From: JBDSLU01 sp963844435
GTDB taxonomy: Bacteria > Acidobacteriota > Vicinamibacteria > Vicinamibacterales > Vicinamibacteraceae
NCBI GenBank assembly: GCA_963844435.1
Contig: CAWJOG010000009.1
Span: 21,799-85,798, forward strand
Direction of reading: 5' to 3'
Length of the DNA: 64,000 nucleotides
Each line of letters opens with the position of its first letter. Position 1 is the first letter of the stretch. Made by a program: the position numbers and the translations under genes. Below the pieces are notes generated by a model that was not told the DNA's origin, did no database searches, and saw nothing but the letters and a program-made list of their open reading frames with translations. This document shows positions 36,259 through 45,459 of this stretch, in pieces.

Positions 36259-37107
36259 ATGGCGGCGATGCGCTTGGTCGTGGCCGTCGTCCTGGTGTGC
36301 GCCTGCGCACGCTCCGCCGCCGCCCAGCAGCGCCCGCTCGTGACCGAGGACCCCGAGACGATCGGCGGCGGCCGCATCCTGATCGAGACCGGCCTCGACG
36401 TCGCGTACGACATTTTCTATCCCGCGTCGGGCCTGACCGGCGACCTCTTCAAGGCGCCCACCCTCGGCGTGAGCATCGGCCTCAGCTCGATCGCCGAATT
36501 GCAGGTGGACGGCGCGCTCTACCAGCGCCTGGCGATCGAGTCGCGCGAGCCGGCGCCGTTCGGCTTCAAGCTGCGCATCGACGGCGACACCACCAGCGAC
36601 GTCGACGATCTCGTCATCGCGACCAAGCTCAAGATCGTGAGCGAGCACGTGCGGCGCCCGGCGATCGGCCTGCGCCTCGCCACCAAGCTGCCCAACGCCA
36701 GCAACGAGACCGGGCTGGGCCTCGACACCCTCGATTTCTCGGCGACGGTGCTGGTCGCCAAGACCCGGAAGTCGACCCGTTTCGTCGGCAACGGCGGCAT
36801 CGCCATCCTCGGCGACCCGCTCCGCGGCGACCGGCAGTTCGACGTGATGATTTACGGCCTCTCGGTCGCCCAAGCCATCAGCGAGGGCCTCGAGGTGGTG
36901 GGGGAGGTGCACGGGCACTTCCAGTGGGCCTGGGATTTCCCGGCGCCGGGCGCGGAGTCGAAGGCCACGTTCCGGGGCGGAGTCCGCTACACGCACGGCG
37001 CCGGGCGGGTCGACGCCGGGCTGCTGGTCGGGACCACCTCCCGCGATCCCGGTATCGGCTTCACCGTGGGCTATACGCACGTGCTGGACGCATTCACGCC
37101 GCCGTAG
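36259..37107 (+). CDS. Outer-membrane channel-like beta-barrel protein
   Basis: 282 aa from ATG 36259; ATG 36268 (MRLVVAVVLVCACARSAAAQ) is an equally likely start. A signal peptide is followed by beta-strand-rich sequence with the pattern RPLVTEDPETIGGGRILIETGLD near the N-terminus and repeated 'GLRLATKLPNASNETGLGLDT' type strands. This is similar to the MetA-pathway-of-phenol-degradation/transporter group of barrel proteins. The C-terminus GIGFTVGYTHVLDAFTPP lacks the final Phe. The ligand is unknown. The family B repeat ends 3 nt before the start. Confidence 0.65.
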   Translation: MAAMRLVVAVVLVCACARSAAAQQRPLVTEDPETIGGGRILIETGLDVAYDIFYPASGLTGDLFKAPTLGVSIGLSSIAELQVDGALYQRLAIESREPAPFGFKLRIDGDTTSDVDDLVIATKLKIVSEHVRRPAIGLRLATKLPNASNETGLGLDTLDFSATVLVAKTRKSTRFVGNGGIAILGDPLRGDRQFDVMIYGLSVAQAISEGLEVVGEVHGHFQWAWDFPAPGAESKATFRGGVRYTHGAGRVDAGLLVGTTSRDPGIGFTVGYTHVLDAFTPP

Positions 37108-37180
37108 CTCACCGGACGTTCCTCGCCAAGCTGATGATCGGTGTCCAGCCGGCCTCCCGGCGAGCCCGACCGCGGAGACC

Positions 37181-37472
37181 ATGCCCGACGCGACCGCCGG
37201 CGCCGCCGCCACCGGCGCGAGCCTGAAGTTCGAGGGCTTCGACTTCAACAAGAACGCCGACCCGGCCAAGTCCGCGAAGTACGCCTTCGCGGCCGCGGCG
37301 CAGCGGACGGGCTCGATGCCGACGAGCAAGGCCGAAGCCGAGACCTGGTTCAGCGCGAACATCAAGGGCGAGATGGAAAGCCGGCCACAGCCAACTGGCA
37401 GGGACGTTCGTGGTCGATTACGTGCGCGGCGCCGCGTCGAGCAATCCGGCGCTGGCCTGGCAGGTCGAGTAG
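37181..37472 (+). CDS. Small conserved-looking hypothetical protein, frame broken
   Basis: ~97 aa reconstructed. The N-terminal part is Ala-rich, then LKFEGFDFNKNADPAKSAKYAFAAAAQRTGSMPTSKAEAETWFSANIKGEME. After a break near 37379, at a short A run, the protein continues GTFVVDYVRGAASSNPALAWQVE and stops at TAG 37470. No signal peptide or known motif is seen. The coherent amphipathic sequence in both frames argues for a real gene. I do not recognise the family. It is followed by a perfect palindrome. Confidence 0.5.
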
Positions 37473-37491
37473 TCGCCTCGCGCGCCGGGTG

Positions 37492-37511
37492 GAACGACTC
37501 CGGAGTCGTTC
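37492..37511. terminator. Perfect 20-bp palindrome after the small gene
   Basis: GAACGACTCCGGAGTCGTTC is self-complementary over its whole length and lies 20 nt after the stop at 37472 and 52 nt before dapF. There is no T run. It may act as a terminator hairpin or as a protein-binding dyad. Confidence 0.45.
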
Positions 37512-37563
37512 TGCCCGAGCGACGCTGGGCCGGCCGCCGGCCTGCTAGACTCGTCGGCCAGCA

Positions 37564-38392
37564 ATGGCCGACGCACTCGAGATCCTGAAGGCGCACGCCT
37601 ACGGCAACGACTTCCTCTACGTGTCCGCGGAGGCCGTCGCCAACCACGGCCTGGATCCGGCGGCGTTCGCCCGTGCCACCTGCGCGCGCCACACCGGCGT
37701 CGGCGCCGACGGGCTGATCCTCTACACCCCTGACGCCCGCGGCGCGAGCGATGCGCCTCCTCAACGCCGACGGCAGCCCGTCGGAGGTGTCCGGCAACGG
37801 CCTGCGCGGCCTCGCCGCGATCCTGGCCGAGGACGCGGCGCTGCCGGTCGGCGGCGTCCTCCACGTCCGGACCGGCGCCGGCATGAAGACGCTGACGCTG
37901 GTGTCGCGCGACGCCGCCAGCGGCCGCCTCGTCTTCCGCGCCGACATGGGCCCGGTCGAGGACCTCGCCCGCGCCCGGATCGACGCCGCCGGCGAATCCT
38001 TCGACGCGGTCACGCTGCGCGTCGGCAACCCGCAGTGCGTCATCCTCGCCGACCGGCTCGACGAGCCCCGGCTCCATCGCATCGGCCCGGCGCTGCAGGC
38101 GCATCCGGCGTTCCCCGACGCCGTGAACGTCGAGATCGCCTGCGTCGAGGCGCCGGATCGCGTGCGCATCCTGATCTGGGAGCGCGGCGTCGGCCCGACC
38201 GAATCGTCCGGCACCGGATCCTGCGCCTCGGCGGTCGCGGCGGCCTTCGTGGGCGGCGCGGCCCGCGACGTCGAGGTGATCGCGCCAGGCGGCTCGCAAC
38301 GGGTGGAGTGGGACGCGCAGAACACGGTCTGGCTCACCGGCTGGGCCGAGGTCGTGCTGCGCGGCCGCTGGATGCGGCCGACGACGGCATGA
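37564..38392 (+). CDS. dapF: Diaminopimelate epimerase, frame broken, Ser at first catalytic Cys
   Basis: ~276 aa. It interconverts LL- and meso-diaminopimelate for lysine and peptidoglycan synthesis. The N-terminus has LKAHAYGNDFLYV and CARHTGVGADGLILY. After a break near 37748 it continues MRLLNADGSPSEVSGNGLRGLA. The usual CGNG site reads SGNG (codon TCC at 37790-37792), so the first catalytic Cys is Ser. The second site, ESSGTGSCASAVAA, keeps its Cys. Both Cys residues normally act as the acid/base pair, so activity by the standard mechanism is uncertain. The stop overlaps the next ATG (ATGA). Confidence 0.85.
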
Positions 38393-39921
38393 GGCGCCTG
38401 CACGAGGCGATCGGCGCGGTCGAGACCTACTCGCCGGCCGAGGAGCGCTTCAACCGGCGGCGCCGGACCGCCGGCCTCTTCCTGGCGCCGGCGACGCTGC
38501 TGCTGGTCCTGCTGCTGCCGATGTCCGGGCTCTCGGACGCAGGGCATCGCCTGGCCGCGGTGATGGCGGCGGTGGTCGTGCTCTGGGTGAGCGAGGCGCT
38601 GCCGATGGCGGTGACCGCGCTGCTCGGGCCGGCGCTGGCGGTGGTCTTTCATGTGGCGACGGCGCGCCGCGCGCTGGCGTCGTTCGCCGATCCGATCATC
38701 TTCCTGTTCATCGGCAGCTTCGTGCTGGCGGAGGCCATGTTCGTGCACGGCCTCGATCGGCGGATCGCGTTCACGACGCTGTCGTCGACGCTGGTCGGCT
38801 CGAGCGCCGTGCGGATGCTGGTTGCCTATGGCGGCGTGGCGACGCTGATCTCGATGTGGATCAGCAACACGGCGACGACCGCGATGCTGTTCCCGATCGG
38901 CCTGTCGATCGTCGGCCACGTCGGCCTGCGCGGCACCGCCTCGCCGGACGCCCTGCGGCGCTTCGCCATCAGCATGATGCTGGTGACGTCGTTCGCCGCG
39001 TCGGTCGGCGGCATGGCGACGCCGGTCGGCACGCCGCCGAACCTGATCGGTCTCGGCCTGATCGCGCGGCTCGGCGGCGAGCCGGTGAGCTTCCTCGCCT
39101 GGATGCGGCTCGGCGTGCCGCTGGTGCTGGTGATGACCGCGCTGCTCCTCGGCTGGTTCGCGTGGTGGGGCGCCCGCGGCCTGCGCATCGAAGCCGAAGG
39201 CCTGGCGCTGGTGCGCGCGGAACGGGCCCGCCTCGGGCCGTGGACGCGCGGCCAGCGCAACGTCGTGGTGGCCTTCGCCGTCGCGGTGTTCCTGTGGGTC
39301 GCGCCGGGGCTGGCGGCGATCGTCGGGCAGGGCGGCTCACGGGCGATGCAGGCGTTCGCCACGTCGGTGCCCGAAGCCATCGCCGCGCTCATCGGCGCCG
39401 TGCTGCTGTTCCTGCTGCCGATCGACTGGCGGCAACGGAAGTTCACGTTGACGTGGGAACAGGCGGCCGGCATCGACTGGGGCATCATCCTGCTCTACGG
39501 CGGCGGGCTGGCGCTGGGCGATCTCGCGTTCGAGACCGGTCTGGCCGGCTGGCTCGGCTCGGCGCTGACCTCGGTGCTGCCGTCGCACACGGAACTGGCG
39601 TTGACGATCGCCTTCACCGCGTCCGCCATCCTGCTGTCGGAGGCGACCTCGAACGCCGCCTCGGCCAACATGATCGTGCCGGTGGCGATCGCGGTCGCGC
39701 AAGCGTCGGGCATCGAGCCGCTGCGGCCGGCGCTGGCCGCCACACTCGGCGCGAGCATGGGGTTCATGATGCCGATTTCGACGGCGCCGAACGCGATCGT
39801 CTACAGCTCCGGCTATGTGCCGATTGGCGCGATGATGCGCCACGGCCTGCTGCTCGATCTCGTCAGCTTCGTCGTGATCGTGGCCGCGGTGACGGTGCTC
39901 GGCCCGCTCGTCGGACTCTGA
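38389..39921 (+). CDS. SLC13/DASS-family sodium-coupled carrier
   Basis: 510 aa from ATG 38389. It has about 11 spans and both SNT-type substrate/sodium motifs: MWISNTATTAMLFP in the first half and EATSNAASANMIVPVAIA in the second. PVGTPPNLIGLGLI and PISTAPNAIVYSSGYV are further family hallmarks. Substrates of the family are dicarboxylates, citrate or sulfate; the exact one cannot be deduced. It is translationally coupled to dapF, which is unusual. Because of the dapF frame break, the dapF N-terminus and this gene read as one frame, but they are not a fusion. Confidence 0.85.
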   Translation: MRRLHEAIGAVETYSPAEERFNRRRRTAGLFLAPATLLLVLLLPMSGLSDAGHRLAAVMAAVVVLWVSEALPMAVTALLGPALAVVFHVATARRALASFADPIIFLFIGSFVLAEAMFVHGLDRRIAFTTLSSTLVGSSAVRMLVAYGGVATLISMWISNTATTAMLFPIGLSIVGHVGLRGTASPDALRRFAISMMLVTSFAASVGGMATPVGTPPNLIGLGLIARLGGEPVSFLAWMRLGVPLVLVMTALLLGWFAWWGARGLRIEAEGLALVRAERARLGPWTRGQRNVVVAFAVAVFLWVAPGLAAIVGQGGSRAMQAFATSVPEAIAALIGAVLLFLLPIDWRQRKFTLTWEQAAGIDWGIILLYGGGLALGDLAFETGLAGWLGSALTSVLPSHTELALTIAFTASAILLSEATSNAASANMIVPVAIAVAQASGIEPLRPALAATLGASMGFMMPISTAPNAIVYSSGYVPIGAMMRHGLLLDLVSFVVIVAAVTVLGPLVGL

Positions 39922-39927
39922 GCGCGG

Positions 39928-40482
39928 TCAGCGACGGGGCAGGTCGGCGGTGATCGCGGCGAGCCGCTCCTCGATCGCCTTGGTCCGCTCCGCCGCGCGC
40001 GCGTAGTCGCCGGCCGCGACCGCTGAGCGCGCTTCTTGCAACTGCGTGGTGAGCTCGTCGAGCGCCGGCCCGAGGCGGGCGCGCAGCTCGCGCGTGCCCG
40101 CGGGACCGGTGAGGCGCGCGCGCGTGGTCTCCACGCCGCGGGCCGCGGCCTGGATCGCCAGGGCGACGTCGGTGGCGGCGCGGGCCCGGGCGGCAGCCGC
40201 TTCGCGCGCGGCGATGCGCGCCTGCTCGCGCGCGTCGAGCGCGAAGCTCAGCGCCTGCCGGTAGTCGCGTTCGGCGACGGCGGCATGGGCCTTCTTGAGG
40301 GCGGCGTCGGCAGCCTGGAACTCGGTCTGCGCGTAGGCCTCGGCGCCGGCCGCGCGGGCGGCGTCGAGCGCGCCTTGTGCCTGGCTGATCTCGCGCGTCG
40401 GCGGCTCGGCGCAGGCGACCACGACGGCCGCGCCGAGGAGCATCGCGGCCACGGGTCGGGCGATCGAGCGGACGCGCGGCAT
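39928..40482 (-). CDS. DUF4398-like coiled-coil lipoprotein
   Basis: 184 aa. The signal peptide ends in a lipobox-like VVVAC. The rest is almost entirely helical with Ala, Glu and Arg heptads: ISQAQGALDAARAAGAEAYAQTEFQAADAALKKAHAAVAERDYRQAL is the DUF4398-type opening. A second similar repeat follows near the C-terminus (LQEARSAVAAGDYARAAERTKAIEERLAAI), suggesting an internal duplication. It is probably periplasmic and membrane-anchored, with a structural or scaffold role. No function is assigned. It is divergent from radC. Confidence 0.65.
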   Translation of the reverse strand: MPRVRSIARPVAAMLLGAAVVVACAEPPTREISQAQGALDAARAAGAEAYAQTEFQAADAALKKAHAAVAERDYRQALSFALDAREQARIAAREAAAARARAATDVALAIQAAARGVETTRARLTGPAGTRELRARLGPALDELTTQLQEARSAVAAGDYARAAERTKAIEERLAAITADLPRR

Positions 40483-40542
40483 CGCCAAAAAGTATATGGC
40501 AGGCGTCGGCGGCGGCCGGGGATCCGGGGAAGGGAGCGGGGA

Positions 40543-41226
40543 GTGAAGGCGCTGGCGGCTGCCGATCGGCCTCGGGAGAAGCTCGTGCGGGTGGGCGCGG
40601 ACGCGCTCGGCGACAACGAGCTGGTGGCGGTCGTGCTGGGGTCGGGCCAGCGCAGCCGCGGCGCCCTCGATCTCGCCAACGGCCTGCTGTCGGCGGTCGG
40701 CGGGCTCCACCGCCTCACCCGGTCGTCACGCGACGACTTGTGCCGCGTGCCCGGCGTCGGCGAGGCGCAGGCGGCGCGGCTGCTGGCGGCCGTCGAGCTG
40801 GGACGCCGGACGCTGTTGCAGCCGCCGGCCGAGCGGCCGCAGCTCCGCTCGCCGCGGGAGACGGCGTCGTACCTGCTGCCTCGCTTCAGCGCCCGGCCGG
40901 TCGAGCACTTCGGCCTGGTGCTGCTCGACGTCCGCTGCCGCGTGATCCGGACGGCGCTGCTCTCGGTCGGCACCATCGACGCGACCACCGTCCATCCGCG
41001 CGAGGTCTTTCGCGAAGCGACCGTCGCCGGCGCGTCGAGCGTGGTTCTGTTCCATAATCATCCGTCTGGCGACCCCAGCCCGAGCCCCGACGACGTGCGC
41101 CTCACCGCGCGCCTCGTGCGCGCCGGGGAGGTGATGGGCATCGAAGTCATCGATCACCTGATCCTCGCCGATCATCGCTACTACAGCTTTCGCGAGTCGG
41201 GTGGGCTCGCCGCACTCGACCCGTGA
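40543..41226 (+). CDS. radC: RadC-family JAB/MPN-domain protein
   Basis: 227 aa. The N-terminal helix-hairpin-helix region (REKLVRVGADALGDNELVAVVLGSG...LCRVPGVGEAQAARLLAAVELGRR) is followed by the JAB domain with the JAMM-like motif HNHPSGDPSPSPDD and the terminal VIDHLILADHRYYSFRE. Its cellular role is unsettled, and the old recombination-repair assignment is not supported in E. coli. It starts at GTG 40543, behind a GGGAGCGGGGA ribosome-binding region. The TGA overlaps the ATG of larC. Confidence 0.9.
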   Translation: MKALAAADRPREKLVRVGADALGDNELVAVVLGSGQRSRGALDLANGLLSAVGGLHRLTRSSRDDLCRVPGVGEAQAARLLAAVELGRRTLLQPPAERPQLRSPRETASYLLPRFSARPVEHFGLVLLDVRCRVIRTALLSVGTIDATTVHPREVFREATVAGASSVVLFHNHPSGDPSPSPDDVRLTARLVRAGEVMGIEVIDHLILADHRYYSFRESGGLAALDP

Positions 41227-42442
41227 CCAAGATCCTCTATCTGGACTGCTTCTCTGGTGTCTCCGGTGACATGCTCCTCGGCGCGTGCCTCGACGCCGGC
41301 GTGCCGCTCGACGACCTGCGCGCCGCCCTGGGCAGTCTCGGCCTCGACGACTACACGGTGTCGTCGGAGCGGGTGCTGCGGTCCGGCATTTCCGCGACGC
41401 GCTGGCGGCTCGACGAGCGGGTCCCGGCAGGTGCGGTGCCGCCGCAGGAAGGCGAAGACGGGCACCCCCACCGCCACGTCGCGCAGATCGAGCGCCTCAT
41501 CGCGCGATCGGCGCTCGCACCGGCCGCGCGGCGAGCGCGCCATCGCCCTGGTTCACCGGCTGGCGGCCATCGAGGCGGAGATCCATCAGATGCCGGTCGA
41601 GGACGTGCACCTGCACGAAGTCGGTGCCCTCGACTCGATCCTCGACATCGTCGGCGGCGTGTTCGCGCTCGAGTGGTTCCGCGCCGAACGGATCGTCGCG
41701 TCGCCGCTGAACCTGGGGAGCGGCACGGTCCGCTGCGCGCACGGCACCCTGCCGGTGCCGGCGCCGGCGACCGCGCGGCTGACGCAGGGCGTTCCGGTCT
41801 ATCAGGACGGACCTGCGGTCGAGCTGACGACGCCGACCGGCGCGCTGCTCGTGACCGGCTTGGCGACGGGGTACGGGCCGATGCCGGCGATGCGCGTCGA
41901 GCGGATCGGCTACGGCGCCGGCCGCCGCGACTTCCCGGATCGGCCGAACGTGCTCCGCGCTCCTGGTCGGCGAAGCCGAGGCGGCCACGGCGATCCCGGC
42001 GCGCGAGCGGGTCACGCTGATGACCTTCGAGATCGACGACATGAACCCGCAGATCTACGGCGTGCTGATCGACGAGCTGCTGGCCGCCGGCGCCCTCGAC
42101 GTCTACTACACCGCCGTGCAGATGAAGAAGAACCGCCCGGGGACCCTGGTGACGGTGATGGCCGCGCCCGAGCGCCGGCCGGCGCTGTCGGCGATCGTGT
42201 TCCGCGAGACGACCACCCTCGGCGTGCGCTACCATGACGTGGAGCGCGAGGTCCTGGCCCGCGAGATCGTGACGGTCACGACGCCGTGGGGCGCGGTGCC
42301 GATCAAGGTGGCGCGGCTCGGCGGCGCCGTCACGAACGCGGCGCCGGAGTTCGACGCGTGCGTGACCCTGGCCCGTGCCCACGGCGTGCCGGTCAAGGAC
42401 GTCCAGGCGGCGGCGATGAAAGCCTGGCTCGATCGCGCCTGA
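41223..42442 (+). CDS. larC: LarC-type nickel-pincer cofactor cyclometallase, frame broken twice
   Basis: ~407 aa. The N-terminus MTKILYLDCFSGVSGDMLLGACLDAGVP is diagnostic of LarC, the enzyme that inserts nickel into the pyridinium bis-thiocarboxylate cofactor first found in lactate racemase. A His-rich loop (GEDGHPHRHVAQIE) and VHLHEVGALDSILDIVGG follow. The C-terminal domain has TFEIDDMNPQIYGVLIDELL and YYTAVQMKKNRPGTLVTV. Breaks lie near 41531 and 41962. The second falls near the LarC1/LarC2 boundary, where lactobacilli use programmed frameshifting, but I see no slippery heptamer here. larA, larB and larE are not in the window. Confidence 0.85.
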
Positions 42443-42478
42443 GTCGTCCCATCCATTATCAGCATCGGTCCTGTTCCC

Positions 42479-44515
42479 GTGTCGTCCTCTCCCTTCTTCC
42501 TCACCACCGCGATCGACTACGCCAACGGCAAGCCCCACCTGGGCACGGCCTACGAGAAGATCACGGCCGACGTCATCGCCCGCTACAAGCGGCTGTGCGG
42601 CGTCGAGACCCATTTCCTGATGGGGCTCGACGAGCATTCGCTGAACGTCTACCGCAAGGCGCGCGAGCAGGGCCTCGATCCGCTGGTCTACTGCGATCAG
42701 ATGGCCGCCGTCTTCCGCGAGGTCTGGGCCCGGCTCGACATCTCGTTCGACGACTTCATCCGCACGACGGAGCCGCGCCACCGCGTCGCCGTGCAGGCGA
42801 TGACGGAGAAGATCCGCGCCAACGGCGATCTCTACGAGGGCCTCTACGAGGGCTGGTACTGCGAGTCGTGCGAGGCGTTCAAGCCGGAGAAGGATCTGGT
42901 CGACGGGCTGTGTCCGATCCATCAGACCAAGCCGGCGTGGATCAGCGAGACGAACCACTTCTTCCGCCTGTCGGCGTATCGCGATCGCCTGCTCGCGCAC
43001 TTCGCGGCGCATCCCGGGTTCCTGCAGCCCGACGTGCGGCGCAACGAGATCCTGCGCCTGCTCGAGGCGGGCCTCGAGGACATCTCGATCAGCCGCGCCG
43101 GGCAGCCCTGGGGCATCCCGGTGCCCTACGATCCGAAGAGCGTCGTCTACGTGTGGTTCGACGCGCTGATCAACTACATCACCGCGGTCGGCTACGGCGC
43201 CGATCCGGAGCGCCTGGCGAAGTGGTGGCCCGCCAGCCTGCACGTCGTCGGCAAGGACATCACGCGCTTCCACGCCGTGGTGTGGCCGGCGATGCTGATG
43301 GCGGCGGGCGAGGCGCTGCCGCGGCAGGTGTTCGGCCACGGCTGGGTCCACTTCAAGGGCGAGAAGATGAGCAAGTCGCTGGGCACGGCGGTCGATCCGC
43401 TGGAGGCCGCCGAGCGGCTCGGCGCGGATCCGCTGCGGCTGTACCTGGTGAAGGAAGTGCCGTACGGCGGCGACGGCGACTTCTCGTGGGAGCGCTTCGA
43501 GGAGCGCTACAACGCCGACCTGGCCAACAACCTCGGCAACCTCGTGAGCCGCATCGCCAGCATGGCCGAGCGCTACGCCGGCGGGCGCGTCGCGCCAACC
43601 GGCGAACCGGGCCCGCTGGCCGCCGCGGCCGCCGAGACGCTCGCGGCCTACCGCGCGGCGATGGACGTCTACGCGCTGCACGACGGGGCCAACGCCGTCT
43701 ATCGTCTGCTCGGCGCGGCCAACGAGTACATCGAGCAGACGCGGCCGTGGGCCCTGGCCAAGGATCCCGAGGCGTCCAGCCGGCTCGGCCAGGTGCTGTT
43801 CGACGTGGCCGAGACGGTCCGCGTGGCGGCCGTGCTGCTGCTGCCGATCATGCCGGCATCGGCCCGTGAAATACTGCGGCGGGTGGGTGAGCCCGCCGAC
43901 CCGCCGACGCTGCGCCTCGACCGGGACGCGGCCTGGCGCGCGTCGGGCGAGCGGCCCGTGGTGAAAGGGGAGGCCCTGTGGCCGCGGCTCGAAGCCGCGA
44001 GCACGCCGGCGCCGCCCGAACGAGGACCTATGAGCGATTCCCCGATCTCGACGCCCCCGGTTTCGCCGGCGACAGCTTCGCCGGTGCCCGCTGCGACGCC
44101 GACGGCGTCGGCGCCCCAAGGGCCAGCCGCCGCGTCGACGCCCGCGGCCGCACCCGAGGCGGCCGCGCCGGGCAGCAGCGCCGCCGAGGCGCGCATCGGC
44201 TACGACGACTTCATGAAGGTCGATCTGCGGGTGGCCAAGGTGACGGCCGCCGAGCGGATCCCGAAGGCGAAGAAGCTGCTCAAGCTGACCGTCGACGTGG
44301 GCACCGAAGTGCGCACGATCGTCGCCGGCCTGGCGCTCGCCTACGAACCCGAGGCGCTCGTCGGCAAGTCGATCGCGATCGTCGCCAACCTGCAGCCGCG
44401 CGCGGTCATGGGCATCGAGTCGAACGGGATGGTGCTGGCGGGCGGCGGGGACGCCGACAAGCCGGAGCTGGTGACGTTCGCCGAGCCGCCGCCTCCCGGG
44501 TCGAGGATTCGATGA
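42479..44515 (+). CDS. metG: Methionyl-tRNA synthetase with C-terminal tRNA-binding domain
   Basis: 678 aa from GTG 42479. The HIGH-type motif is KPHLGTAYEKI, the KMSKS loop is GEKMSKSLGT, and a single zinc-knuckle pair is seen in the connective peptide (YCESCEAF...LCPIH). The anticodon domain ends near LWPRLEA. An Ala/Pro/Ser linker of ~60 residues leads to an EMAP/Trbp111-type domain (DFMKVDLRVAKVTAAERIPKAKKLLKLTVDVG...GIESNGMVLAGGG) that aids tRNA binding and dimerisation. No frame break occurs. The stop overlaps the tatD ATG. Confidence 0.93.
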   Translation: MSSSPFFLTTAIDYANGKPHLGTAYEKITADVIARYKRLCGVETHFLMGLDEHSLNVYRKAREQGLDPLVYCDQMAAVFREVWARLDISFDDFIRTTEPRHRVAVQAMTEKIRANGDLYEGLYEGWYCESCEAFKPEKDLVDGLCPIHQTKPAWISETNHFFRLSAYRDRLLAHFAAHPGFLQPDVRRNEILRLLEAGLEDISISRAGQPWGIPVPYDPKSVVYVWFDALINYITAVGYGADPERLAKWWPASLHVVGKDITRFHAVVWPAMLMAAGEALPRQVFGHGWVHFKGEKMSKSLGTAVDPLEAAERLGADPLRLYLVKEVPYGGDGDFSWERFEERYNADLANNLGNLVSRIASMAERYAGGRVAPTGEPGPLAAAAAETLAAYRAAMDVYALHDGANAVYRLLGAANEYIEQTRPWALAKDPEASSRLGQVLFDVAETVRVAAVLLLPIMPASAREILRRVGEPADPPTLRLDRDAAWRASGERPVVKGEALWPRLEAASTPAPPERGPMSDSPISTPPVSPATASPVPAATPTASAPQGPAAASTPAAAPEAAAPGSSAAEARIGYDDFMKVDLRVAKVTAAERIPKAKKLLKLTVDVGTEVRTIVAGLALAYEPEALVGKSIAIVANLQPRAVMGIESNGMVLAGGGDADKPELVTFAEPPPPGSRIR

Positions 44516-45376
44516 GCGAACCCGGCGCGCCCGCCGGGTCGCTCCCTTCCGATCCGCTCAAGGCCGATCCGCCCAGCACTGTTCCGCTCCGCCCCGTCGA
44601 CTCGCACTGCCACCTCGCCGACGAGGCGTTCACGACCGACATCGTCGATGTCGTGCTGCGGGCGCGGGCAGCGGGATCGCCGACTGCGCTCTGCATCCTG
44701 GACGCCGGCGAGGTCGGCGAGCTGCGGCGGGCGGCGGGCCTGCGCGAGCTGTGGCCGAGCGTGCGCTTCGCCGTCGGCGTCCACCCGATGCGCGCCGACA
44801 GCTATCGCGCCGACCCGCAGGGCGCGGTCCGGGCCATCGAGCGCGCGCTCGAGTCGCTCCCCGACGCCCGCGCGATCGGCGAGATGGGGCTCGATTACCA
44901 CTACGACCACGCCACGCCGGCCGCTCCAGCAGAGCGTGTTCTCAGCCCAGGTCGAGCTGGCACGCACGCGCCGGCTGCCGGTGATCGTGCACACCCGCGA
45001 AGCCGACCAGGACACCCTCCGGATCCTCAAGGATTCCGGCAAGGGCGAGGTCCGGGGCGTGTTCCATTGCTTCACGGGCGACGCCGCGCTGGCCGCGGCG
45101 GCCCTCCAGCTCGGCTTCTACCTGTCCTTCTCCGGGATCGTGTCCTTTCCGAAGTCGGACGCCCTGCGCGCCGTCGCCGCGACCGTGCCGGCCGATCGGC
45201 TCCTCATCGAGACCGACAGTCCCTACCTCGCGCCAGTGCCGCATCGCGGCAAGCGGAACGAGCCCGCCCTCGTCGTCCACGTGGCCGACGCGCTGGCCGG
45301 GGCCCGTCGAACGACTCCGGCCGCGATCGTCGAGCAGACCGCCGCGAACTTCGAGGCCTTGTTCCCGAAACCGTGA
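44512..45376 (+). CDS. tatD: TatD-family metal-dependent deoxyribonuclease, frame broken
   Basis: ~287 aa. A nonconserved Pro-rich N-terminus of ~30 residues precedes PVDSHCHLADEAF, the metal-binding HxH. GEMGLDYHYD holds the bridging Glu, HTREADQDTLRIL and FHCFTGD the further His residues, and LIETDSPYLAPVPHRGKRNEP the catalytic Asp and C-terminal signature. The frame breaks near 44920, between LDYHYDHATP and QQSVFSAQVELA. The ATG at 44512 overlaps the metG stop, a gene pairing common in bacteria. The stop overlaps a GTG, but the next gene more likely starts at 45460. Confidence 0.88.
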
Positions 45377-45459
45377 GTGCGCCCGTGAGAGCCAAGCCGC
45401 AGACACAGCGACGGCGCGTTGACACCCCTGCTGTACCTGTGGTCAGATTGACGCGCGTG

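Noticed and set aside
35566..38919. A 1117-codon open frame on the minus strand across the SDR, outer-membrane protein, dapF and SLC13 genes
   Set aside because: It runs antisense to recognisable genes, and its translation is Arg/Ala/Asp-rich without any motif. Such shadows are expected at ~70% G+C.
37564..39921. A single open frame that seems to fuse DapF to the SLC13 carrier
   Set aside because: The middle part is the wrong frame of dapF. The true dapF continues in another frame to 38392, and the carrier has its own ATG at 38389. The apparent fusion is caused by the frame break near 37748.
41940..41980. Programmed ribosomal frameshift in larC
   Set aside because: No slippery heptamer or downstream pseudoknot is evident, and similar breaks occur in many genes here. 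An assembly error is more likely.
43950..43967. AGCGGCCCGTGGTGAAAG inside metG, 17 of 18 identical to a family B arm
   Set aside because: It encodes the expected end of the MetG core (GERPVVKGEALW), there is no second arm nearby, and so it is probably coincidence.
44030..44515. A separate gene for the MetG C-terminal tRNA-binding domain starting at an internal ATG
   Set aside because: The frame is continuous with the synthetase, and the Ala/Pro linker is typical of one-chain MetG. No stop separates them.
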